From: an uncultured Eubacteriales bacterium
Lineage (GTDB): Bacteria; Bacillota; Clostridia; Oscillospirales; CAG-382
DNA: 35,783 nt
Direction of reading: 5' to 3'
Assembly: GCA_934446675.1 (NCBI GenBank)
Contig: CAKSEL010000019.1
Location: forward strand, 1 to 35,783
The notes under the pieces are model-generated. The model did no database searches. It was not told the origin of the DNA and worked only from the letters and a program-made list of their open reading frames with translations. How positions within the stretch are numbered: position 1 is the stretch's first letter; each line of letters starts with the position of its first letter. Below are positions 14,939 through 24,020 of this stretch, piece by piece. The translations under genes were made by a program, and so were the position numbers.

Positions 14939-17071
14939 TTATACGTCCGCAAGGTCGATATACTGCGCTCCGTTTTTGGCAATATACTCTTTTCTTGCGT
15001 CAAGATCGTCTCCGAGCAGCGTATTGAACATGATATACGTTGCCTGCTCGTCCGTCGGATTTATGCGGATAAGTCTGCGGCTTGCCGGGTTCATGGTGGT
15101 TTTATTCATCATATCCGGCTCATTTTCACCGAGACCCTTTGAACGCTGTATTGTATACTTTTCGTTTCCGATACCCTCAAGTATTTTTGCCTTTTCGGCT
15201 TCGTTATACGCGAACTGTATGCCTTTCGACTTTGACGTTATCTCATACAGCGGAGATTCTGCGATATAGACCTTACCCATCTGTATAAGCGTCGGCAGAA
15301 GTCTGTAAAACATTGTAAGTATGAGCGTTCTTATCTGATATCCGTCTTCGTCGGCATCGGTACAGATGATTATTTTGCTCCATTTGAGTGCGTCGGGATC
15401 AAAGTCGGCAAGGTTCTTGCTCTTGCTTTTTCCCATTTCAACTCCGCAGCCGACGACCTTTAACAGATCTACTATAATATCGCTTTTAAAAATTCTGTCA
15501 TAGCCGCATTTAAGGCAGTTGAGCGTTTTTCCTCTTACCGGCATAATAGCCTGGTAATCCGGATCTCTTGCAAGCTTACAGGACGACATTGCGGAATCGC
15601 CCTCAACTATATAGAGTTCCCTTTTTGTTACGTCCTTTGAACGGCAGCCGACAAACTTTTCAACTCTGTTGATTATATCTATATTCGACGAAAGTTTTTT
15701 CTTTATGTTTACTCTTGTGCTTTCGGCATTTTCGCGGCTGCGCTTATTTATGAGCACCTGCGACGCACACTTCTCCGCCTGAGCCGGATTTTCCGCAAAG
15801 AAAACCTCAAGCGAATGTAAGAAGAACTCCGTCATTGCCTCGGTTATAAAGGTATTGGTTATCGCCTTTTTGGTCTGGTTCTCATAGCTTGTATATGTCG
15901 AATGAGAATTTACTATAAATATAAGGCAGTCCTCAATATCGCCGTAGGTTATTTTACTTTCGTTCTTGGAATACTTATTATTATCTTTCAGGTACTTATC
16001 AAAAGCCTTTACAAACGCGCTCTTGAACGCCTTATCGGGAGAGCCGCCGTGTTCGAGAAAGCTTGAGTTATGATAATACTCTATACGGTTTACGATATTT
16101 GAAAAGCAGAACACCATTTCCACTTTCAGCGTATATTCGGGTTTATCCTCGCGGTCGCGTCCTCTGCGTTCGGTCTGGAAATATGCGGGAGTGGTTATGG
16201 CAAGCGTTCTCGACGCGTCGTTTTCATCATCTGCGGCATTTTCTTTTTCGTCCTGAATTTCTGTTTCGGAAATATTCTGCGTTTCGCCGTCGTTTTCTCC
16301 GTCATTTTCGCCTTCGGTCTTATTCAGCGAGTTTTCCGAACCCTCTCCGGCAACGCTTATAAGCTCGTTTACGTAATCGACGATACCTCTTTTATAGAGA
16401 TATTCTTTTTTTGTATGGCTTCCGTCGGGATTTTCGTAATTAAGGACAAGTTTAAGCCCTGCGTTTACTATCGCCTGTTTATGCAGCACGTCCTCGAAAT
16501 ATTCAAGCGGTATATTTATATCGGTAAATACCGAGATATCCGGTTTCCACTCGACGACGGTTCCCGTTCTTCTCTTTACCGGCTCGTCGCGTCCGAGATC
16601 GCTTACGGGATAGCCTTTTTCAAAATTTATTGTATATTTTCCCTGTTTTGTATAGCTTGTGACGTGCATATACTCAGAGCAATACTGCGTTGCGCACGCA
16701 CCGAGTCCGTTAAGTCCGAGAGAATAGGTGTACGCCTCTCCGTCGTCGTTGTCGTACTTGCTTCCGGCGTACAGTTCGCAATATATAAGATCCCAGTTAT
16801 ACCTCTGTTCCTTTTCGTTCCAGTCGAGCGGAACTCCGCGTCCGAAATCCTCTACGGTTATGGACTTATCCTTGCGCACCGTTATATTTATGACGTTTCC
16901 GTAGCCCTCTCTTGCCTCGTCTATGGAATTTGAAAGTATTTCAAAAAACGAGTGTTCGCAGCCCTCTATTCCGTCCGAACCGAATATTACGCCCGGACGT
17001 TTTCTTACTCTGTCCGGACCTTTCAGTGCGGATATACTCTGGTCGCCGTATTCGCCTGATTTTTTCGGCAC
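14939..17071 (-). CDS. GyrB/ParE-like type IIA topoisomerase subunit, atypical
   Basis: A 710-aa ATPase/toprim subunit of a type II topoisomerase. The GHKL ATP site is present: Glu44 and Asn48 in FFEILSNSIDEA, Asp75 in EDFGRG, and a variant lid GLNGLG (119-124) where family members usually have GLHGVG. The switch QTK loop is at 399-401. The toprim EGDSA is at 490-494 and DADEDG at 572-577, so catalytic residues are intact. The usual PLY, SKGLGE and C-terminal elements are present. Residues about 240-290 form an acidic low-complexity insert (GENDGENDGE and similar), unusual in the transducer domain. No GyrA/ParC partner lies nearby. It may be a variant ParE or a second gyrase-like enzyme. The GTG start at 17071 has GGAGG 8 nt upstream. 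It leads the mnmE-prfB transcript from a promoter at 17113-17141. Confidence 0.85.
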   Translation of the reverse strand: MPKKSGEYGDQSISALKGPDRVRKRPGVIFGSDGIEGCEHSFFEILSNSIDEAREGYGNVINITVRKDKSITVEDFGRGVPLDWNEKEQRYNWDLIYCELYAGSKYDNDDGEAYTYSLGLNGLGACATQYCSEYMHVTSYTKQGKYTINFEKGYPVSDLGRDEPVKRRTGTVVEWKPDISVFTDINIPLEYFEDVLHKQAIVNAGLKLVLNYENPDGSHTKKEYLYKRGIVDYVNELISVAGEGSENSLNKTEGENDGENDGETQNISETEIQDEKENAADDENDASRTLAITTPAYFQTERRGRDREDKPEYTLKVEMVFCFSNIVNRIEYYHNSSFLEHGGSPDKAFKSAFVKAFDKYLKDNNKYSKNESKITYGDIEDCLIFIVNSHSTYTSYENQTKKAITNTFITEAMTEFFLHSLEVFFAENPAQAEKCASQVLINKRSRENAESTRVNIKKKLSSNIDIINRVEKFVGCRSKDVTKRELYIVEGDSAMSSCKLARDPDYQAIMPVRGKTLNCLKCGYDRIFKSDIIVDLLKVVGCGVEMGKSKSKNLADFDPDALKWSKIIICTDADEDGYQIRTLILTMFYRLLPTLIQMGKVYIAESPLYEITSKSKGIQFAYNEAEKAKILEGIGNEKYTIQRSKGLGENEPDMMNKTTMNPASRRLIRINPTDEQATYIMFNTLLGDDLDARKEYIAKNGAQYIDLADV

Positions 17072-17112
17072 TTTTCTTTCCTCCGGTAGTTTGATTTTTT
17101 ATGTAACAATAT

Positions 17113-17141
17113 ATTCTAGCACAGATTTTCTTTTTTTGCAA
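17113..17141 (-). promoter_or_regulatory. Sigma-A promoter of the topoisomerase-mnmE-prfB operon
   Basis: On the minus strand, TTGCAA (17136-17141), a 17-nt spacer ending TGTGC (extended -10) and TAGAAT (17113-17118). Confidence 0.75.
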
Positions 17142-17210
17142 CCATGTTATTTTTCTTCTGGTTTAAATCCCCGTTTTACGCCGTCTGCAGAAACCGCAAC
17201 GCGAAAATCA

Positions 17211-17229
17211 CCGTGCGGCAAACGCGCGG
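17211..17229. repeat. Diverged GC-rich hairpin related to the type-2 repeat arm
   Basis: CCGTGCG-GCAAA-CGCGCGG followed by GATACG, in the 190-nt gap between the GNAT and topoisomerase genes. It keeps the 7-bp stem and 5-nt loop of the copy B and C hairpins with a different loop. A G-U pair forms only if it is read from the plus strand. AAAATC and the trailing GGTTT are also shared. The rest of the gap holds only the topoisomerase promoter. Confidence 0.4.
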
Positions 17230-17262
17230 ATACGATTGGTTTCTTAACGGTTTTAATTTGTT

Positions 17263-17787
17263 TTAAAGCATTTTTTCAAGCAGCACAAGATTAACGCCTT
17301 CAAGACCGTTGAATTCACAGGGAACGATACCGACCTCGGCAAAGCCGAGTTTTTTATAAAGCGCTCTTGCCGCGGAGTTTGTCTTATTGGTATCCATTCT
17401 CAGCGTTTTACAGAAAAGTTTTCTTGCCATATCTTCGTAAAACGCAACAAACTGTTTTCCTATACCCTTGCCCTTTACGTCGGGATCTACCGACAGCGTA
17501 TGCAGAACAAGGATTTCCTTTCCGTCCGCCTCGGTATTCCACTTTCCCTCTTTATAGGAATCCGGGCACTTATGATTGATTATCGCGGAGGCTGCAATGT
17601 TTCCGTTTTCGTCTTCAAAAACGTAAAGCTCATCGGCAGAATACGCGGTATCTGCCGTTTTGTATGTCGGATAAATTCCGAGTTTCCAGCCTGTATGGTA
17701 CACTCCCTCAAGTTCGAGTTTTTGTATCTTTTCGTATATTTCCGCTGCCTTTTTTATGTCATTTTCACAATTCGCTTTTCTTATCAT
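17263..17787 (-). CDS. GNAT family N-acetyltransferase
   Basis: A 174-aa acetyl-CoA-dependent transferase. The acetyl-CoA binding motif A is visible as LSVDPDVKGKGIGKQFVAFY (about 97-116), followed by NKTNSAARALYKKLGF, the typical motif B. The acceptor cannot be predicted. Its ATG at 17787 lies 4 nt after the rsgA stop, and its AAGGAA site lies inside the end of rsgA, so translation is probably coupled. It ends the long operon and occupies the place where rpe is found in B. subtilis. Confidence 0.9.
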   Translation of the reverse strand: MIRKANCENDIKKAAEIYEKIQKLELEGVYHTGWKLGIYPTYKTADTAYSADELYVFEDENGNIAASAIINHKCPDSYKEGKWNTEADGKEILVLHTLSVDPDVKGKGIGKQFVAFYEDMARKLFCKTLRMDTNKTNSAARALYKKLGFAEVGIVPCEFNGLEGVNLVLLEKML

Positions 17788-17791
17788 AATA

Positions 17792-18712
17792 TTATTCCTT
17801 ATTATCCCAGGGTTTTATCTGTTTAAGTTCATCATAGAGCCTTTTATAGCTTTCGTGCCTTGACGGCTGAATTTTTCCGTCATTCAGCGCTTTCATCACT
17901 CCGCAGCCGTCCTCGCAGACATGTGTACACTTTGTATACTTACAGTCAAACGCGTACTTTTCTATATCGGGAAACGCCGCAAGCAGGCTTTCGGAATTTA
18001 TCATGCCGAATCCCGCGACGTCAAGCATACTGAACCCCGGCGTATCTCCGATAAAGGTATTTTCTCCGACGCAGAAAAGCTCGGTTGTGCGCGTGGTATG
18101 CTTTCCGCGCTGAATTTTTCTGCTTAAAGAGCCGGTTGACAGCTCAAGCGACGGAAACAGCACATTTATAAGGCTTGATTTTCCGACGCCCGACGCACCC
18201 GTAAAAAACGTAATCTTTCCGCAGAGCTTATTTCTTATGCGTTCAAACGCAGGCGCATACAATTCTTGCTTTTTTGTGCAGACAGCCTCTGCCTGAAAGC
18301 CTGCCGCCGAATACACCGCGCACAGTTCGTCAGCACTCTTTATATCGTCTTTATTGACGGCAAGCAACACCTCGATATTATTTACTGCAGCCACTGCCGT
18401 AAGCTTATCCAGCACAAACATATCGGGATTCGGATCTGCCGACGCCGCAACTATAACAAGCATATCTATATTCGCCGCAGCCGGGCGTATAAGCGAATTT
18501 TTCCTGTCGTATATATGCGTTATAAATCCGCTGCCGTCTTTCTGCACCTCAAAGCGCACCCTGTCGCCGGCAAGAGGATTCATGCCGGATTTTCTGAAGC
18601 TTCCCTTTGCACGGCATTCGGTAATGCTGCCGTCGGCTGTTCTTACGCTGTACAGTCCCCCGACGCTTTTTACTATAAGTCCGTCACGGACTTCAAGTGT
18701 CATATCCTCCAT
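17792..18712 (-). CDS. rsgA: Ribosome small-subunit-dependent GTPase A
   Basis: A 306-aa circularly permuted GTPase that checks late 30S maturation. An N-terminal OB-fold (about 10-75) is followed by G4 NKDD (120-123), then G1 GASGVGKSS (172-180), then G3 DTPG (223-226), the permuted order typical of the family. The zinc knuckle is Cys257-x4-Cys262-x-His264-x5-Cys270. The start is uncertain. The ATG at 18712 has no ribosome binding site of its own, while an internal ATG at 18703 has GGAGG only 2 nt upstream. Translation is probably coupled to the kinase gene, which stops 2 nt before. Confidence 0.95.
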   Translation of the reverse strand: MEDMTLEVRDGLIVKSVGGLYSVRTADGSITECRAKGSFRKSGMNPLAGDRVRFEVQKDGSGFITHIYDRKNSLIRPAAANIDMLVIVAASADPNPDMFVLDKLTAVAAVNNIEVLLAVNKDDIKSADELCAVYSAAGFQAEAVCTKKQELYAPAFERIRNKLCGKITFFTGASGVGKSSLINVLFPSLELSTGSLSRKIQRGKHTTRTTELFCVGENTFIGDTPGFSMLDVAGFGMINSESLLAAFPDIEKYAFDCKYTKCTHVCEDGCGVMKALNDGKIQPSRHESYKRLYDELKQIKPWDNKE

Positions 18713-18714
18713 TA

Positions 18715-20778
18715 TCAGCCTGCGCTATCCTCTTCGCCTCTCAGACCGAGAAGCGCGTCAAGTCCTCCGTCCGAAGTGTTCTCGGAGGATTCGCCGTTCT
18801 GATTTTCCGTTGTGTTTCCGGAATTATTACCGGCGTTTGTTTCGGAATTATCGGGCGTCTGCGTGCCGGAATTTTCACCGTTATTTCCGGAAACGCCTGA
18901 TGTACCCGTATTTGTTCCGGTCTGGGGATTATCGTTTTTATTATGCGCTCCGGAATTATCCGACGGCGTATTATTATGGCTGCCCGAATTGCTCTGTCCT
19001 CTGCTTACCCAGACGTCAACCGCGGTAGTATCCGCCTCGACTTCCTCTCCTGCATCAACGCTTGCCCTTACGACATAGCCTGCCGGATATTCGTCGCTGT
19101 CAACGTTTACGGTATTGCCGAACGAAAGTCCGCTTTCATCGAGAAGCCGTCTTGCCTCGTCGAGAGTCTTTCCGACAATCTGCGGCATGATTGCGTTCTT
19201 CTTTTCGGGACCCGTACTTACATACAGCTTTATTTTAATGTCGTTTGTAACGGTGATCTTTGTTCCGGGTGCGGGATCGGTTTCGATTACAAAGCCCTTG
19301 GGAACGGTATCGCTGCTCTTTTCTTCGGTAGTTATATTAGAGCCGTCATAGCTGTCAATAAGCACGGAATTAAACTCGTTCGTAAGGTATCTTACTGCGG
19401 TATCTCCGTCGGTCAGCACACAGTCGGGCATTTTTGTTTCAACCGCGCCCATATTGACGTAAAGCGTAAGCTCAAGCGTCTTGCCTTGTGACGGTTTTAT
19501 CCTTATCGAACCCGGTTCGGGATCCTGATTTATTATGCAGCTTTCGGGTTTAAGCTCGTTTCTTACGTAATTTATCTTTGCGACGGAATAACCCTTTTCT
19601 TTAAGTTCCGCTTCAAGGTTTTCGTCATATGTGCGGTCTATAAAGGATTCGACCGTCATCTTTTTATCGTCGCTGTTATTGTTTTCTATTCCCAAAAACT
19701 TATCTATTCCGGAAAATCCCTCGGAACCGAAAACATCGCGGTTTGCGAGAAGATATACAAGCGTTCCTATCGCGACAATGAAAAACGCAAGCGTTATACC
19801 GAGTATTACCGGGTACATCGGCTTTGATTTTTTCTTATCCTTTTTATTCTTGCCGTCGTCCGCACCGGGGACAACGTCGATAGGCTTATTCTTTGCTCCC
19901 TGCGACGCGTTATCGGGCTGTGCGAAAACGACGGTCGGGTTCTTAACAAAATAATCAAGAGCCTTTATCATGGCGTTTGCGCTGGTAAAGCGTCCGTCGG
20001 GATCTTTACACATGGCTTTGAGTATTATCTGCTCAAGACCTATGGGTATGCTGGGATTAATCTCTCTCGGTGCGACAGGCTCGTTTGAGACCTGCATCAT
20101 GGCGACGGCAACCGGGCTGTCCGCGGTAAACGGCAGTCTGCCAGTAACCATTTCATAAAGCATTACGCCGACGGAATACAGATCAGACTTGAAATCAACT
20201 TTTCCTCCGCTTGCCTGTTCGGGGCTTATATAATTTACCGTGCCTATTGCCTTATCCGTCATTGTAATAGGCTCGGAGGACGGCATTTTTGCTATGCCGA
20301 AATCCGTGACCTTAACATGTCCGTCCTTTAGGAGCATGACGTTCTGCGGCTTTACGTCGCGGTGTATTATTCCCTTTTCGTGAGCTGCGGAAAGTCCGGA
20401 AAGTATCTGCTTTACGTAATGCACAGCCTCTTTCCAGCCGAGCGCGCCGACTTTATCTATATAATCCTTTAAGGTTATGCCGTCGATATATTCCATTACG
20501 ATATATTTAAGCGTATCTGAAATCGCAACGTCGTATATCTTTACGATATTTGGCGCGGAGATCATGGATACCGCCTCAGATTCATTGACAAAACGCTTTA
20601 CGGCTCTTTCGTCGCTGTTACATTCGTCGTTGAGTATCTTTATCGCAACCGTGCGGTTTCCGTTCTGCATATCGGTAGCTTTGAGCACATATGCCATACC
20701 TCCTATGCCGAGCACGTTTTCTATTCTGTACCGTCCGTCGAGAACTCTGTTAATGAGCTTTTCAAATGAATTATCCAT
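18715..20778 (-). CDS. prkC: PASTA-domain Ser/Thr protein kinase (PknB/PrkC/Stk1 type)
   Basis: A 687-aa membrane kinase that senses peptidoglycan fragments. The cytoplasmic kinase domain is about residues 15-278, with glycine loop GIGGMAYV (24-31), Lys47, HRD (139-141) and DFG (159-161). A basic juxtamembrane stretch KNKKDKKKSK precedes one membrane segment (about 321-346). Three PASTA repeats follow outside (about 371-443, 448-522 and 530-594), the last two with P-x-P/A-G-like cores. Residues 595-670 are a Ser/Asn/Thr/Gly-rich tail, probably a flexible wall-spanning stretch. The start codon overlaps the phosphatase stop as TGATG, so the two are translationally coupled. The kinase and phosphatase would control cell-wall growth and translation factors, as in other Firmicutes. 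Confidence 0.95.
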   Translation of the reverse strand: MDNSFEKLINRVLDGRYRIENVLGIGGMAYVLKATDMQNGNRTVAIKILNDECNSDERAVKRFVNESEAVSMISAPNIVKIYDVAISDTLKYIVMEYIDGITLKDYIDKVGALGWKEAVHYVKQILSGLSAAHEKGIIHRDVKPQNVMLLKDGHVKVTDFGIAKMPSSEPITMTDKAIGTVNYISPEQASGGKVDFKSDLYSVGVMLYEMVTGRLPFTADSPVAVAMMQVSNEPVAPREINPSIPIGLEQIILKAMCKDPDGRFTSANAMIKALDYFVKNPTVVFAQPDNASQGAKNKPIDVVPGADDGKNKKDKKKSKPMYPVILGITLAFFIVAIGTLVYLLANRDVFGSEGFSGIDKFLGIENNNSDDKKMTVESFIDRTYDENLEAELKEKGYSVAKINYVRNELKPESCIINQDPEPGSIRIKPSQGKTLELTLYVNMGAVETKMPDCVLTDGDTAVRYLTNEFNSVLIDSYDGSNITTEEKSSDTVPKGFVIETDPAPGTKITVTNDIKIKLYVSTGPEKKNAIMPQIVGKTLDEARRLLDESGLSFGNTVNVDSDEYPAGYVVRASVDAGEEVEADTTAVDVWVSRGQSNSGSHNNTPSDNSGAHNKNDNPQTGTNTGTSGVSGNNGENSGTQTPDNSETNAGNNSGNTTENQNGESSENTSDGGLDALLGLRGEEDSAG

Positions 20779-21557
20779 CAGCGTACCGTCCTTTCCGCAC
20801 TTATATCTTTACTATCAGTATCTTTTCCGAGTCTTACCGCAACCGCGGTTATATTGTCGGCTCCGCCCTCGTCGAGAGCCATATCAACGTATTTTACGAC
20901 AAGCTCTTCGGGTTCGGGGTGATCTTTCAGCACCTCGTTCAGGCTCTGTTCCTCCACATATCCGCAGAGTCCGTCGCTGCACAGCAGAACACCGTCCATA
21001 TTTTCTCTGTCCATAACGAAAAGATCGCATTCAAGCTCTCCCGTAATGCCGACAGCCTTTGTTATTATGTTTCTGTTGGGGTGAACGCGCGCCTCGCTCT
21101 CGGTTATCTGTCCGCTGTCCACAAGCGTCTGCACATACGAGTGGTCATGCGAAAGCTGGTAGAGCGCGCCGCCTTTGATTATGTATATTCTGCTGTCGCC
21201 GACGCTTGCAAAATACACCTTTTGTCCGTCAAACAAAGCGCTCACAAGCGTTGTTCCCATTCCGGACAGCTCTTTATCCGAAAGCGACTTTTCATAAACC
21301 GCCATATTTGCTTTATTCACGGCATGGGACATTACGGCAAGCGCGTCTGCGTCCGGGTTCTTTTCAAGACTTTCTTTTATGCTGCCCGAAAATTCCTCTG
21401 CGGCAAGTCTGCTTGCGACAGAACCTCCGTTTGCGCCGCCCATACCGTCGCACACCGCGCACAGCAGTACGTCGGGAGTTATGTAGCCTGCATAAAAGCT
21501 GTCCTGGTTTGTCTGTCTTTTAAGTCCGATGTCGGTCATTCCGAAAAAAGATGTCAT
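20778..21557 (-). CDS. prpC: PP2C-type Ser/Thr phosphatase (PrpC/Stp1)
   Basis: A 259-aa metal-dependent phosphatase, the usual antagonist of the adjacent PASTA kinase. Metal-site motifs are seen: RQTNQDS with Asp19, DGMGG at 37-41, GDSR near 120, SDGL near 193, and GGADNITAVAV near the C-terminus. It is cytoplasmic with no membrane segment. The ATG at 21557 has only a distant GGGAG upstream (13 nt). No better start was found. Confidence 0.95.
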   Translation of the reverse strand: MTSFFGMTDIGLKRQTNQDSFYAGYITPDVLLCAVCDGMGGANGGSVASRLAAEEFSGSIKESLEKNPDADALAVMSHAVNKANMAVYEKSLSDKELSGMGTTLVSALFDGQKVYFASVGDSRIYIIKGGALYQLSHDHSYVQTLVDSGQITESEARVHPNRNIITKAVGITGELECDLFVMDRENMDGVLLCSDGLCGYVEEQSLNEVLKDHPEPEELVVKYVDMALDEGGADNITAVAVRLGKDTDSKDISAERTVR

Positions 21558-21587
21558 GTTTTTATTTTCACTCCCATGCGAAAAAGG

Positions 21588-22634
21588 TTACTTCGCGTTT
21601 CCTGCCCTTAACTGTCCGCAGGAGGCGTTTATATCAGAGCCGAGCTTTCGTCTTACGGTGACGGTTATATGTCCGTCCTCAAGTATTTTTGAAAACCTCT
21701 GTATTGCCTCTCTCGAACTTCGGGTATAGTTTCTTTCCTTTACGTCGTTAAGCGGTATAAGATTTACATGGCACAGCATTCCGGAAAGCAGCTTTTTTAA
21801 ATTTTCCGCACATTCCGGGGTATCGTTTTTGCCGTGTATCATGGAATATTCAAATGAAATTCTGCGTCCGGTCTTGCTTATGTAATAACGGCAGGCGTCC
21901 ATAAGCTCGTCAAGCTCAAACTTTCTTGCTACCGGCATAAGCGCTTTGCGCGTTTCGGAGTCGCTTGCGTGAAGAGAGACCGACAGCGTTATCTGCAGCT
22001 TTTCGTCGGCAAGCGCGCGTATCTTATCGCACAGTCCGCAGGTCGAAAGAGAAATGTGGCGCAGTCCTATATTGAGTCCCTCGGGACAGTTTACAAGCGT
22101 CAGAAATTTTTTAACGTTATCGTAATTGTCAAGCGGCTCGCCTATTCCCATCATTACGATATTGGAGACCTTTTCGCCGAGGTCTTTCTGCGCGGCTATT
22201 ACCTGTCCGGTCATCTCGGACGGAAGAAGATTGCGCGAAAATCCGTTCAGCGTCGACGCGCAGAAGGTACAGCCCATACGGCAGCCTGCCTGTGAAGAAA
22301 TGCACAGCGTATTTCCGTGTTCGTATCTCATGAACACGCTCTCTATGCACTCTCCATCGTGAAGTCTGAACAGATATTTTACCGTTCCGTCAATTTTGGA
22401 AACAAGCTTTGTCTGTATCTGCGGCAGAGCAATATATGCGTTTTCCTCCAGCACGGCTTTTATGTTTTTGGGGATATTTCCCATTTCCGAAAAATCCGCC
22501 GCGCCCTTTACAAGCCACGAAAATATCTGCGACGCGCGGTATTTTTCTATTTTCACGCCGGTACTCTCCGACAGAGCCGACAGATATCCGCAAAGCTCCT
22601 CGGGAAGCAGGCTCGATATGTCTTTTTTATCCAA
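21588..22634 (-). CDS. rlmN: 23S rRNA (adenine2503-C2)-methyltransferase RlmN
   Basis: A radical-SAM enzyme that methylates A2503 of 23S rRNA and A37 of some tRNAs. The [4Fe-4S] motif CRMGCTFC is near residue 118. The SAM-binding GIGEP and the methyl-carrying cysteine in ASCGQLR near the C-terminus are present. The start is uncertain: a TTG at 22634 has an AAAGGGTG site 6 nt upstream and gives 348 residues. A GTG at 22643 lies inside that site and would give 351. It follows rsmB by about 50 nt and precedes the phosphatase. Confidence 0.95.
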   Translation of the reverse strand: MDKKDISSLLPEELCGYLSALSESTGVKIEKYRASQIFSWLVKGAADFSEMGNIPKNIKAVLEENAYIALPQIQTKLVSKIDGTVKYLFRLHDGECIESVFMRYEHGNTLCISSQAGCRMGCTFCASTLNGFSRNLLPSEMTGQVIAAQKDLGEKVSNIVMMGIGEPLDNYDNVKKFLTLVNCPEGLNIGLRHISLSTCGLCDKIRALADEKLQITLSVSLHASDSETRKALMPVARKFELDELMDACRYYISKTGRRISFEYSMIHGKNDTPECAENLKKLLSGMLCHVNLIPLNDVKERNYTRSSREAIQRFSKILEDGHITVTVRRKLGSDINASCGQLRAGNAK

Positions 22635-22688
22635 AAATGTCACCCTTTTAAAATTTACGCGCTTTTGTGTGCGGTTGTTTCGGCAAAT

Positions 22689-24014
22689 TCACGCCTTTTT
22701 TACAAGCTTTGCCGCGAAAAATCCGTCTGTATGCGTTTTATGCGGCAGGAATGTGCACATTCCGTCCTTATCTCCCGGAAGTCCCGTCGGACAAAGTTCA
22801 AAGTCTTCGTTTTCCGAAAGAAACGCATTTACAACGTCGCAGTTTTCCGCATTTCGCAGCGTACAGGTGGAATAAACAATAAATCCGCCGCGTTTTACGT
22901 AATTTGCCGAGGTTTTAAGTATTGCAAGCTGCACTTCGGGCAGCCGTTCTAAATCGGCTATGTCTTTATAGCGTATATCCGGCTTTTTTGCAATTACTCC
23001 GAGTCCCGAACAGGGTACGTCGCAGATTACCGCGTCGGCTTTCCCGAAAAGCTCCGGATCTCCCGTTCTTCCGTCGGCTGCCTTTACCGATATGCTTTTA
23101 AGTCCGAGCCTTTTTGCTCCGTCCGACACAAGCTTTAATCTGTTTGCGTGAAGATCGTATGAATGTATTTCGCACTCATCTCCGAGGTTTATCGCCGCCG
23201 AAAAGGATTTTCCTCCCGGACACGAACAGGTATCGGCAATAATCGGGCTTTTCATTTTGAGAACGTCTTTATTTATAAGCGAGGAAACAAGCGTTGACGC
23301 CGTATCCTGAACAAAGAAAAGTCCGTCGTTATATCCGTACAGTTCTTTGACGCCCGCCGCGGACGAAACCGTTATATTGCTTTTCGACGTGACGGCTGCT
23401 CTGAGCGATTTATCAAAATGCGCGCAAAGCTCGTCTGCGCTTATCTTCAAAGTATTTACTCTGAGCGTAAGGTGCGGAACCTCGGTACACAGCGCGTCAA
23501 GTATCTTTTCGGCACAGCCGTAATCTTTCTGCCACAGCTTTACCGTCCATTCGGGAACGCTGTACCTTACGGACAGTCCGAAAGTGCCGGGCAGATTTTC
23601 AATTTCCTTTAGGATTTCGCCCTTGCTTCTCGCCGCGTTTCTGAGCAGCGCATTGACATATCCGGCATACGCTTTTGGGCAGAGCTGTTTTACAAGCTCT
23701 GTGGATTCGTTGCACGCCGCGCTGTCGGGAACTCTGTCCATATAAAAAATCTGATAAAGTCCCGTTTCGAGTATGCACATAACAAGCGGCTGAATTTTTG
23801 AAACCGGCGTGCTCGAAAGCTTTTGCACAATATATTCGAGAGTGAGTTTTTTCTCGACCGTGCCGTACAGCAGTCTTGTGAAAAAGGTTTTATCCTTATC
23901 CTCAAAGCCGTATTTTTTTATTGCGGAGTCAAGCTCCAGATTTACAAACTTTCCGTTCTTTAAAGAGGCGTTCAGCGAAAGGACCGCCGCGCCTCTCGGT
24001 GTTGCGTTATTCAA
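22689..24014 (-). CDS. rsmB: 16S rRNA (cytosine967-C5)-methyltransferase RsmB
   Basis: A 441-aa protein with a NusB-like N-terminal helical domain (about 1-135) and a SAM-dependent m5C methyltransferase domain. The SAM loop is CSCPGGKS (263-270), a variant of CAAPGGKT. The two catalytic cysteines are Cys335 in DVPCSG and Cys384 in YSTCTL. The ATG at 24014 lies 6 nt after the metallopeptidase stop, and its weak ACAGG site overlaps the end of that gene. Confidence 0.95.
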   Translation of the reverse strand: MNNATPRGAAVLSLNASLKNGKFVNLELDSAIKKYGFEDKDKTFFTRLLYGTVEKKLTLEYIVQKLSSTPVSKIQPLVMCILETGLYQIFYMDRVPDSAACNESTELVKQLCPKAYAGYVNALLRNAARSKGEILKEIENLPGTFGLSVRYSVPEWTVKLWQKDYGCAEKILDALCTEVPHLTLRVNTLKISADELCAHFDKSLRAAVTSKSNITVSSAAGVKELYGYNDGLFFVQDTASTLVSSLINKDVLKMKSPIIADTCSCPGGKSFSAAINLGDECEIHSYDLHANRLKLVSDGAKRLGLKSISVKAADGRTGDPELFGKADAVICDVPCSGLGVIAKKPDIRYKDIADLERLPEVQLAILKTSANYVKRGGFIVYSTCTLRNAENCDVVNAFLSENEDFELCPTGLPGDKDGMCTFLPHKTHTDGFFAAKLVKKA

Positions 24015-24020
24015 CTTTAC

